Shown in pieces: positions 11,808-18,083 of a stretch of DNA of 18,083 bases. The stretch lies in the NCBI GenBank assembly GCA_963656345.1, contig CAVKHY010000046.1, positions 1 to 18,083 on the forward strand. Direction: 5' to 3'. Position 1 is the stretch's first letter. Every line of letters starts with the position of its first letter. The notes below the pieces were generated by a model. The model was given only the letters and a program-made list of their open reading frames with translations. It made no database searches and was not told the origin of the DNA. The translations under genes and the position numbers were made by a program. The DNA is from CAKUFA01 sp963656345 (GTDB lineage: Bacteria; Bacillota; Clostridia; Christensenellales; Aristaeellaceae).

Positions 11808-12218
11808 ATGCCGGAAATTTTCGAAGTGACCGTGAAGAGCGGCGAGGACATCCGTCAGGTGATTGCCGATTACGTGATGGACAAGGGCTGGCAGAGCGTC
11901 ATGATCCCTGCAGCCATTGGCTCGGTCATCGGCATGGAGTTTACCGCACCCATTGAAAATGAACTGCCCCTGAAAACCAGCGTGACCCCCTGTCATGACG
12001 CGGCAGAGCTGCTCTCCTTTACCGGGGAGATCATGCGCCGGGAATGCGTTGATCCCGCTTTGCTGGCCGTGTACCCGGATAAGACAAGCCCGCTGTTCAT
12101 TCACATCCATGCCAGCTGCGCTACGGCAGGCGGCCATGTGATGGGCGGCGGCATGCGTGCCGGACGTGCCTTCCGTGCCGTTCGTGTGTTTATGGTTCCC
12201 CTGAATGCTGCGGTCTGA
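11808..12218 (+). CDS. Stand-alone PPC domain (DUF296) protein
   Basis: This 136-aa protein consists almost entirely of one PPC domain (plants and prokaryotes conserved, DUF296). The signature FIHIHASCATAGGHVMGGGM (97-116) shows His99, His101 and His110, which match the metal-binding histidines in structures of this fold. In plants the domain is joined to AT-hook DNA-binding segments. Here there is none, and the bacterial function is not established. It starts 3 bp after the flavoprotein stop codon, with a GGAGGG ribosome binding site inside that gene, so the two are translationally close-coupled. The conserved metal site and its place in a catabolic cluster suggest a small enzyme or ligand sensor rather than a DNA-binding protein, but this is inference. 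Confidence 0.85.
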   Translation: MPEIFEVTVKSGEDIRQVIADYVMDKGWQSVMIPAAIGSVIGMEFTAPIENELPLKTSVTPCHDAAELLSFTGEIMRRECVDPALLAVYPDKTSPLFIHIHASCATAGGHVMGGGMRAGRAFRAVRVFMVPLNAAV

Positions 12219-12265
12219 TGGTCCCAGGCAGCGTTACCGTTTGAATCAAAAGAGGAGGAATTTCC

Positions 12266-13267
12266 ATGAAAAAGATCGTTGCTTTGGTCATGGCGCTGAC
12301 CATGCTGTTCTCCGTAACGGCGTTTGCACAGGCGGATGAAATCACCCCGCCCTCCAAGGCGCTCCGTTACTCCCTGGGCACCAGCTCTTCCGGCGGCAAC
12401 TTCTACCTGGTAGGCGGCGGCATTGCCACCGTGCTGAACAATGCCCTGCCTGATTTCTTCGTGATGACCGCTGAGGAAACCGGCGGCTCCACCGCCAACC
12501 TGACCCTGATCCAGAACGGCGAAGCCGAGCTGGGCATCAGCATGACCTCCGCCATTGCGGAAGCCGTGGCAGGCGAAGCAGAATGGACCGGCGGCCCCAT
12601 GGACAAGATCCGTGGCATGGTGGCCCTGTATCCTTCCTACCTGACCATCTACTCCCTGAAGTCCACCGGCGCAACCAAGCTGACCGACCTGAACGGCAAG
12701 ATCGTGGGTCTGGGCTCCAAGGGCGCTGCCATGGACAGCATCCTGCGGGAAGCCTTCGGCAAGATGAACATCACCCCCTCTTCCATCTTTAACGATGGTC
12801 ACAGCGCTACCGCTTCCGCCGTGGGCAATGGCAGCGTAGCCGTGGCTGTGCTGTTCTCCCTGCCTCCCTTCTCCGCCATTACGGAGCTGGAAGCAAGCAA
12901 TGAGCTGACCTTCGTGGGGCTGACGGAAGAAGAGCAGGATTTCCTGTGCGAGAACTATCCCTTCTACAGCAAGGCCGTGCTGCCTGCCGGCTCCTACAAG
13001 GGCGTGACGGAAGACCTGCTCACCGTGTCCGAGTGGAACATGCTGGTGACCAGCTCCGACGTTCCTGCGGATTATGTGTACCTGATGACCAAGACCCTGC
13101 TGGAGAGCAACGAAGAGCTGCTGCAGATCTACAAGGGTCTGAGCTATGTAACGGCTGAGAACATCCTGAATTACAACTGCCCGCTCCACGCCGGCACCGT
13201 TCGCTACCTGAAGGAGATCGGCGTTGACGTGCCGGAAAGCCTGATCCCCCCGGAATACGCTGAGTAA
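12266..13267 (+). CDS. TAXI-family TRAP transporter solute-binding protein
   Basis: This is an extracytoplasmic receptor that captures an organic acid or amino-acid-like solute for the TRAP permease encoded next. The 333-aa product begins with a clear signal peptide (MKKIVALVMALTMLFSVTAFAQA; likely cut near residue 23). The TAXI hallmarks follow: LGTSSSGGNFYLVGGGIA (37-54), ETGGSTANLTLI (71-82) and NGEAELGISMTSA (84-96). There is no lipobox cysteine, which is unusual for a binding protein in a single-membrane Gram-positive cell. GAGGAGGAA precedes the ATG. A strong hairpin with a T-run follows the stop codon, which would keep this gene more highly expressed than the permease, as is common for binding proteins. 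The ligand is unknown; TAXI members often bind glutamate or other carboxylates. Confidence 0.9.
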   Translation: MKKIVALVMALTMLFSVTAFAQADEITPPSKALRYSLGTSSSGGNFYLVGGGIATVLNNALPDFFVMTAEETGGSTANLTLIQNGEAELGISMTSAIAEAVAGEAEWTGGPMDKIRGMVALYPSYLTIYSLKSTGATKLTDLNGKIVGLGSKGAAMDSILREAFGKMNITPSSIFNDGHSATASAVGNGSVAVAVLFSLPPFSAITELEASNELTFVGLTEEEQDFLCENYPFYSKAVLPAGSYKGVTEDLLTVSEWNMLVTSSDVPADYVYLMTKTLLESNEELLQIYKGLSYVTAENILNYNCPLHAGTVRYLKEIGVDVPESLIPPEYAE

Positions 13268-13289
13268 TCCGGAGCAGTAAGGCTACATC

Positions 13290-13333
13290 GGCTTCGTTCA
13301 AATGGGGACCATGCATTTGGACGAAGCCTTTTT
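13290..13333 (+). terminator. Intercistronic hairpin terminator after the binding-protein gene
   Basis: A 15-bp stem, 13290-13304 with 13314-13328 (one T-G wobble), has a 9-nt loop (GGGACCATG) and is followed by T5. It lies 22 bp after the TAXI stop codon and 73 bp before the permease start. It probably acts as a partial terminator and 3'-end stabiliser. No strong promoter is evident between it and the permease gene. Confidence 0.85.
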
Positions 13334-13401
13334 CAAAACTATCTTGCCCTGAAAAGAATCGGTTTCATCTGTCATCGTTTGACTTTCCAACAAGGAGCGG
13401 C

Positions 13402-15306
13402 ATGAACATGAAAAAGAAAATCGCCTACGATAAGCTTGTTCAGGCTATCGTAATCGCAGTTTCCATCTTTGCAGCCTTCTTGCACATCGGCAATTTTACC
13501 GTCTTCACCATCCCCAGCATCCTGTTTTACGCATGGCACCTGCTCATCGGCCTGGTGCTGATCTTCCTCTACTACCCCCTGGGGCGGAAGATGAAGGAGA
13601 AGACGAAGGCGCAGACCATTTGCTTCAGGATCATTGACTGGATCTGCATCCTGCTGACCCTGGCTGTCAGCATCTATGTCATTACCAATTACGAGACCTA
13701 TGTTTCCAACATGCAGAACAACAAGCTGACGGATGAGCTGCTGGTCTTCGGCATCATCATCACATTGCTGACGCTGGAAGCAGGCCGCCGGGTGCTGGGC
13801 AATGTGCTGCCCATCATCGCCATCATTGCCATCCTCTACGCCTTCTTCGGGGATCAGATCCCGGGGCTGTTCGGTCACCGGGGCTACAGCCTGCGCCGGG
13901 TGGCACTGGCCATCTTCTCCGACCGGGGCGTGTACGGTTCCCCCATTGGCACCTCTGCCAACAACGTGTACCTCTTCCTGCTGTTTGCAGCGTACCTGAA
14001 TGTGTCCCATGCGGACGTGATCTTCCAGGACATTGCCATTGCCCTGGCCGGCCGTAACCGGGGCGGCCCCGCCAAGATGGCCGTGATCGCCAGCGCCCTG
14101 TTCGGCACCATTTCCGGCAGCTGCGTGGCCAACGTGGTCAGCACCGGCGCCTTCACCATTCCCCTGATGAAGCGGAACGGCTACCAGTCCAAGTTCGCCG
14201 GCGCCGTGGAAGCCGTAGCATCCACCGGCGGCCAGATCATGCCCCCCATCATGGGCGCCGCCGCCTTCGTGCTGGCAGACGCTACGGGCACGCCTTACTC
14301 CACCGTCTGCATTGCCGCCATCCTACCGGCCATCATGTACTATGTGTGCCTGTTCAAGATGGTGGACCTGGAGGCTGTGAAGCATAACCTGAAGGGTCTT
14401 TCCCCGGACATGATCCCCGACCTGAAGACCTCCGTGAAGAAGGGTATCAAGCTGTTCGTGCCCATTGTGCTGCTGCTGGTGCTGATGCTGGGCGTGGGCA
14501 CCACCCCCATGGTGGCCGCCATCTGGTCCATCGTGGCCAACATTGTGTGCAGCTTCCTGGATAAGAACGACCGCATGACCTTCTCCGACCTGATTCAGGG
14601 CATGGTGTCCGCCGGCAAGTCCCTGTGCACGGTGGTGGGCGCCTGCGCCGCTGCCGGCATCATTGTGGCCATCTTCTCCCTGACCGGGTTGGGACTGAAG
14701 TTCTCCAACTTCATTGTGCAGCTGGGCGGCAACATGCTCATCCCCAGCCTGATCCTGTCCATGGTGGTGTGCGCCATCCTCGGCATGGGTCTGCCCACCA
14801 CGGCGGCCTACATCGTGTGCGCAACCTCCATTGCTCCCGCCCTGACCGGCCTGGGCATTCCCACCCTGGCAGCCCACCTGTTCCTGCTGTACTTCTCCTC
14901 CCTGTCTGCCATTACGCCCCCGGTGGCCGTGGCCTCCTACGCTGCGGCAGGCATTGCGGACGAGAACCCCATGACCGTAGGATTTACCGCCGTGAAGCTG
15001 GGCATTACAGGCTTTATGTTGCCCTTTGCCTTCACCCTGAATACGGACTACATCAACTTCGCCTTTGACCTGCAGACCCTGCTGACCTGGCTGTCCGGCC
15101 TGGTGATCAGCTATTCCCTGGCCATTGCCCTGCAGGGGTACATCGAGCACAAGATCACCATCTTTGAGCGGATCGCCTACATCGGCATCATTGTGCTGAC
15201 CATCACCGCCAGCAAGCTGTTCTCCATCATCGGCATTGTGCTGTTCATCGCCCTGTATACCTTCCGCAAGGTGCAGGCGAAGAAGATGGAAAAGGCCGTA
15301 GCCTAA
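13402..15306 (+). CDS. TRAP transporter fused permease (4TM/12TM)
   Basis: This 634-aa integral membrane protein carries both TRAP permease parts in one chain, the form that partners TAXI binding proteins. The N-terminal hydrophobic segments (about 12-105) correspond to the small DctQ-like subunit and the rest to the large DctM-like subunit. Hallmarks are GTSANNVYLFLLFAAYL (183-199), RGGPAKMAVIASALFGTISGS (220-240), TGGQIMPPIMGAAAF (275-289), GMGLPTTAAYIV (461-472) and a SAITPPVAVASYAAAG segment. TRAP systems use an ion gradient and no ATP. Either ATG 13402 or ATG 13408 could be the start; AAGGAG is 4 or 10 nt upstream. It follows the TAXI gene across a hairpin terminator. It is tailed by a basic, Lys-rich end (VQAKKMEKAVA), consistent with a cytoplasmic C-terminus. 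Confidence 0.92.
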   Translation: MNMKKKIAYDKLVQAIVIAVSIFAAFLHIGNFTVFTIPSILFYAWHLLIGLVLIFLYYPLGRKMKEKTKAQTICFRIIDWICILLTLAVSIYVITNYETYVSNMQNNKLTDELLVFGIIITLLTLEAGRRVLGNVLPIIAIIAILYAFFGDQIPGLFGHRGYSLRRVALAIFSDRGVYGSPIGTSANNVYLFLLFAAYLNVSHADVIFQDIAIALAGRNRGGPAKMAVIASALFGTISGSCVANVVSTGAFTIPLMKRNGYQSKFAGAVEAVASTGGQIMPPIMGAAAFVLADATGTPYSTVCIAAILPAIMYYVCLFKMVDLEAVKHNLKGLSPDMIPDLKTSVKKGIKLFVPIVLLLVLMLGVGTTPMVAAIWSIVANIVCSFLDKNDRMTFSDLIQGMVSAGKSLCTVVGACAAAGIIVAIFSLTGLGLKFSNFIVQLGGNMLIPSLILSMVVCAILGMGLPTTAAYIVCATSIAPALTGLGIPTLAAHLFLLYFSSLSAITPPVAVASYAAAGIADENPMTVGFTAVKLGITGFMLPFAFTLNTDYINFAFDLQTLLTWLSGLVISYSLAIALQGYIEHKITIFERIAYIGIIVLTITASKLFSIIGIVLFIALYTFRKVQAKKMEKAVA

Positions 15307-15351
15307 GCAGCCAAACGGGATCAAAACCTTTCAGGAAAAGGAGAGAAACTG

Positions 15352-16752
15352 ATGAAAGCCGCAACAGCAAAAAAGAAGTTTCAATTTCCCGATGTCTACG
15401 CTTTGATTTTCATTCTCTGCTGCGTCGCCATGGTGCTGACCTGGATCATCCCCGCCGGCGAGTTTGAACGTGTAACGGAAGGCTCGATTACCAAGGTCGT
15501 AGCTGGCACATTCCACAATGTTGAAGCTGCACGCCAGTCTCCCTGGGAAATGCTGCAGGCCATCTATCAGGGCTTTATCAAGAGCGCTGGTACCATCTTC
15601 CTGATCTTCTTCTGCGGCGCATCGGTGGCCATGGTGGAAGAGAGCCACGCCCTGTCCGACTTCTTCACCTGGCTGGCACGTAAACTCAAGGGCAAAGAAA
15701 TGCTGGCCATTGCTTTGCTGATGTACGGCCTGGGCCTGGGCAATGCTGCCGGCGCGTTCGCAAACATCGGTGTTGCCCTGATGCCCATCGGCATCGTCAT
15801 GGCACAGTCCATCGGCGGCGACGCATTCCTTGCCTTCCTGATCATTTACTTCGGCCTGCAGAGCGGCTTCTCCATCGGCTTTGCAAACCCCAGCATTCTG
15901 GGCGTGGCACAGACCATGGCGGAAGTTCCGATTTTCTCCGGCACCAACGTCCGCGTTGTCTGCTGCCTGGCCAACATCACCTTCCTGTATGGCGTCACCA
16001 TGCGGTACTACCGCAAGATTCGCAAGGATCCCACCAAGAGCCTGAACTACGGCTCCGATTTCCACAGCTCGTTTGAGATTCCTGCCGATGCTGAGCCCAA
16101 GCTGACCAAGCGTCAGCTGGCCACCGTCCTTGTCTTCCTGGTGGGCGTTGTGGTCTGCGTTGCACTGACCATCGCCTGCAAGTGGAACGCTCAGAAGATT
16201 GCCTCCTACTTCTTTGGCATGATGATCGTTACCGGTCTGGTGTCCGGCTTCTCCATCAATGAGATTGCCAACAAGTTTATCAAGGGCTGCAAGCCCATGA
16301 TCTACGCCTCCTTCATCACCGGCTTGGCCAGCGCCATCGCGGTCATTCTGGGCAACGGCAAGATTCTGGATACCATTGTGTATGCACTGAGCATTCCTCT
16401 GAACAAGGTGGGCGCTGTTGTGGGCGCCGGATTGATGGTTGTTGTCAACGTGATTGTCAACATCTTCATTCCCTCCGGCTCCGGTCAGGCGGCGGTCATG
16501 ATTCCGCTGATGACCCCCATTGCAGACTTGGTCGGCATCACCCGTCAGGTGGCCGTGCAGGCCTTCCAGTTCGGTGACGGCCTGTGCAACCTGCTGACCC
16601 CCCTGAACGGACCCATGATGGGCTGCCTGGCCATGGTCGGCGTCAGCTTCCCCAAGTACATCAAGTGGGCCTTCAAGTACCTGATGATGAACATCGGCAC
16701 CGCCATTGTGGTCACCATGGTGCTGCAGGCCATTGGCTGGACCGGTCTTTGA
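15352..16752 (+). CDS. YfcC family (DcuC-like) membrane carrier
   Basis: This 466-aa polytopic membrane protein belongs to the YfcC group of the C4-dicarboxylate anaerobic carrier superfamily. It shows roughly ten to twelve hydrophobic segments, beginning with YALIFILCCVAMVLTWIIPAGEF (16-38). The family signature NIFIPSGSGQAAVMIPLMTP and the later AFQFGDGLCNLLTPLNG lie in its C-terminal third. Relatives are thought to move basic amino acids, dipeptides or organic acids, and they often stand beside arginine-deiminase or peptidase genes. It starts 45 bp after the TRAP permease gene with a good AAGGAGA site and is followed within 48 bp by an M20 amidohydrolase, so it may import the substrate of that enzyme. 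The substrate is not determined. Confidence 0.88.
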   Translation: MKAATAKKKFQFPDVYALIFILCCVAMVLTWIIPAGEFERVTEGSITKVVAGTFHNVEAARQSPWEMLQAIYQGFIKSAGTIFLIFFCGASVAMVEESHALSDFFTWLARKLKGKEMLAIALLMYGLGLGNAAGAFANIGVALMPIGIVMAQSIGGDAFLAFLIIYFGLQSGFSIGFANPSILGVAQTMAEVPIFSGTNVRVVCCLANITFLYGVTMRYYRKIRKDPTKSLNYGSDFHSSFEIPADAEPKLTKRQLATVLVFLVGVVVCVALTIACKWNAQKIASYFFGMMIVTGLVSGFSINEIANKFIKGCKPMIYASFITGLASAIAVILGNGKILDTIVYALSIPLNKVGAVVGAGLMVVVNVIVNIFIPSGSGQAAVMIPLMTPIADLVGITRQVAVQAFQFGDGLCNLLTPLNGPMMGCLAMVGVSFPKYIKWAFKYLMMNIGTAIVVTMVLQAIGWTGL

Positions 16753-16800
16753 TTTGCGTCCTGCCTATCCTGAGTGAATCGCATAACCGAGGAAAAAAGT

Positions 16801-17991
16801 ATGGTAGATGTCAGAAAGAAAGTAGAAGAGATCACGCCGGAAATCACCCAAATGCGGGTTCACATCCACGAAAATCCCGAGCTGAGCCTCCACGAGTACA
16901 ACACCTGCGCCCTGCTGGAGGACTATGTTCGGAAAAACGTCCAGTACGACCGACTGAAGCGTGTCGGGGACACCGGCTTGTTCTTTGAGTTGAAGGGCAC
17001 CAAGCCCGGCAACGGTCCCACCATTGTGTTCCGCGGCGACATTGACGCCCTGCCGATTCAGGAGGACGAGCACATGTCCCCCCGCAGCAAGGTGCCGGGG
17101 GTCATGCACGCCTGCGGCCACGATGTCCACGGCACCATCAACGTGGGCGCTGCCAAGATCCTGAGCGAGATGAAGGATCAGTTCTCCGGCTCCATCTATT
17201 TCTTCATTCAGCCGGCAGAAGAGATCCTCAAAGGTGCACAGCTGTTCCTGCACGATCCGGAAATCGACTTCGACAAGATTGATGCCGTTGCGGCGCTGCA
17301 CGTGTCCGCAGAGCTGGACGCCGGTACCATCGGTGTGCGCTATGGTGCTATCCTGGCCAGCACCGATGAGCTCCGCATCCGCATCAACGGCAAGGGCGGT
17401 CATGGCGCACACTGCCACACCCTGCGGGATCCCATTGTTGCCGCATCCGCCGTGGTAGGCGCCTTGCAGACCCTGGTCTCCCGTGAAACGAACCCTGCCA
17501 ACGCCGTCGTCCTCTCCATCTGCACCATGCATGCCGGCAAGGCCAGCAACATCGTGCCCGATACCGTTGAAATGACCGGTACCGTCCGCACCCTGAACGC
17601 CGTTGACCGTGCACGCATGGAGGACAGCGTCAAGCGTGTGGTCACCTCCGTGGCTGAGGCCTATCGCTGCACCGCCGATGTAGATTACATCAAGGGCGTG
17701 CCGCCTTTCATCTGCGAGGATGAATGGGTGGATCGTGCCCTGCGTGTGGGCAAAAAGGTTCTGGGCGAGGAGAACACCAAGATCATGCCCTACGCTGCCA
17801 TGGGCGGCGAGGACTTCGCCTTCATTAAGGAGAAGAAGCCCGGCATCTTCGTCCGTCTGGGTGCCCGTACGCCGGGAGGCCCTTACGGCTCTGCCCATTC
17901 GTCCACCTTCTACTGCGATAATGCCTGCATCCCTACGGGTATGCTGATGATCATTGGACTGGCAGCAGATTATCTGGGCTTTGACATTTGA
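16801..17991 (+). CDS. M20D family metal-dependent amidohydrolase
   Basis: This 396-aa cytoplasmic zinc-type hydrolase belongs to the M20D (aminoacylase / hippurate hydrolase / IAA-amino acid hydrolase) group, which cleaves N-acyl amino acids or related amides. The metal-binding residues are all visible: Cys105 and His107 (MHACGHDVH), Glu140-Glu141 (PAEE, general base and ligand), His167 (ALHV) and His366 (AHSSTF). The FRGDIDALPIQED segment (78-90) and the dimerisation-domain GKGGHGAHCH (197-206) are typical. ATG 16801 was chosen because GAGGA lies 7 nt upstream; an in-frame GTG at 16774 has no good site. It is the last gene of the cluster, right after the YfcC-type carrier, suggesting import then hydrolysis. 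The acyl group and amino acid are unknown. Confidence 0.9.
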   Translation: MVDVRKKVEEITPEITQMRVHIHENPELSLHEYNTCALLEDYVRKNVQYDRLKRVGDTGLFFELKGTKPGNGPTIVFRGDIDALPIQEDEHMSPRSKVPGVMHACGHDVHGTINVGAAKILSEMKDQFSGSIYFFIQPAEEILKGAQLFLHDPEIDFDKIDAVAALHVSAELDAGTIGVRYGAILASTDELRIRINGKGGHGAHCHTLRDPIVAASAVVGALQTLVSRETNPANAVVLSICTMHAGKASNIVPDTVEMTGTVRTLNAVDRARMEDSVKRVVTSVAEAYRCTADVDYIKGVPPFICEDEWVDRALRVGKKVLGEENTKIMPYAAMGGEDFAFIKEKKPGIFVRLGARTPGGPYGSAHSSTFYCDNACIPTGMLMIIGLAADYLGFDI

Positions 17992-17995
17992 ACGT

Positions 17996-18030
17996 TCCGC
18001 CCCGGCATGGCCGGGGCGGATTTTTTTTTT
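17996..18030 (+). terminator. Strong terminator of the catabolic gene cluster
   Basis: A perfect 11-bp, GC-rich stem (17996-18006 with 18010-18020) closes the tight ATG loop and is followed by ten Ts (18021-18030). It lies 4 bp after the amidohydrolase stop codon. The T-tract directly abuts the intron-like sequence at 18031. Confidence 0.97.
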
Positions 18031-18083
18031 GTGCGCCCGGCGGCGCCCGTTTCTAAAGGGTGAAAGACCCGAATCCGCCCGGT
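18031..18083 (+). mobile_element. 5' end of a group II intron, probably class C (cut by window edge)
   Basis: The 53 bases after the T-tract begin GTGCGCCCGG, matching the conserved group II 5' splice-site consensus GUGYG and the start of domain I. They go on to TAAAGGGTGAAAGACCCGAA, which resembles the conserved early domain I hairpin (GGGUGAAAG-CCC) of bacterial introns. Class C introns are known to insert just downstream of intrinsic terminators, exactly the position here. The intron-encoded reverse transcriptase and the 3' end would lie beyond the window. The identification is from pattern recognition without a covariance-model score. Confidence 0.75.

Noticed and set aside
9312..12137. 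941-codon open frame on the minus strand, antisense to the aldolase, flavoprotein and PPC genes
   Set aside because: It lies opposite three well-supported genes. Its translation is rich in His, Gly and Gln with no recognisable domain, typical of a shadow frame in GC-rich DNA.

Overview
The window looks like chromosomal DNA from a moderately GC-rich Firmicute. Low-confidence placement is Clostridia, Oscillospirales-like. The reasons are a Firmicutes-type infC-rpmI-rplT operon behind a long attenuator leader, strong GGAGG ribosome binding sites, a gene derived from PolC (the Firmicutes replicative polymerase), a fused TRAP permease, and the start of a group II intron at the right edge. No tRNA, rRNA or CRISPR array is seen.

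Region 1 (1-1525), translation operon. A consensus sigma-A promoter (TTGACA-17-TATAAT) drives a ~165-nt leader with two hairpins, an intrinsic terminator and a competing long-range pairing. This is the layout of an L20-controlled attenuator. It is followed by infC, rpmI and rplT and two terminators. The IF3 is odd: it lacks about ten residues of the usual lysine-rich interdomain linker, and its start codon may be AUC rather than AUG.

Region 2 (1576-4393), small sugar-related locus. A minus-strand pair encodes a TIM-barrel sugar phosphate isomerase/epimerase-like protein and a Gfo/Idh/MocA oxidoreductase. It is divergent from a maltose/galactoside-type O-acetyltransferase across a 184-bp AT-rich gap holding an operator-like palindrome.

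Region 3 (4401-7889, minus strand). The most unusual gene is a 904-aa protein joining an XRE-type helix-turn-helix to a PHP domain and a PolC polymerase core. Two of the three catalytic aspartates, the exonuclease insertion, two PHP metal ligands and the C-terminal tail are missing. It looks like a dead polymerase reused for another role, perhaps as a regulator. Upstream of it is a Crp/Fnr-family regulator.

Region 4 (8116-17991, plus strand), one long catabolic and transport gene cluster divergent from the Crp/Fnr gene. In order it encodes an L-cysteine desulfidase (CyuA) family protein, a DapA-superfamily class I aldolase/lyase, a CoA-disulfide-reductase-type flavoprotein, a stand-alone PPC/DUF296 protein, a TAXI-type TRAP binding protein, a hairpin terminator, the fused TRAP permease, a YfcC/DcuC-type carrier and an M20D amidohydrolase. 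A coherent but unproven reading is this: two transporters import an organic acid and an N-acylated or peptide-like amino acid, the amidohydrolase releases the amino acid, the desulfidase makes pyruvate, ammonia and sulfide, and the flavoprotein handles the resulting thiol or persulfide stress. The adjacent Crp/Fnr protein is the obvious candidate regulator.

Region 5 (17996-18083). A perfect 11-bp hairpin with a T10 tract ends the cluster. Directly after the T-tract begins sequence resembling the 5' end of a bacterial group II intron (GTGCG..., then GGGTGAAAGACCC). Insertion just after a terminator is the known habit of class C introns. The intron runs off the window.
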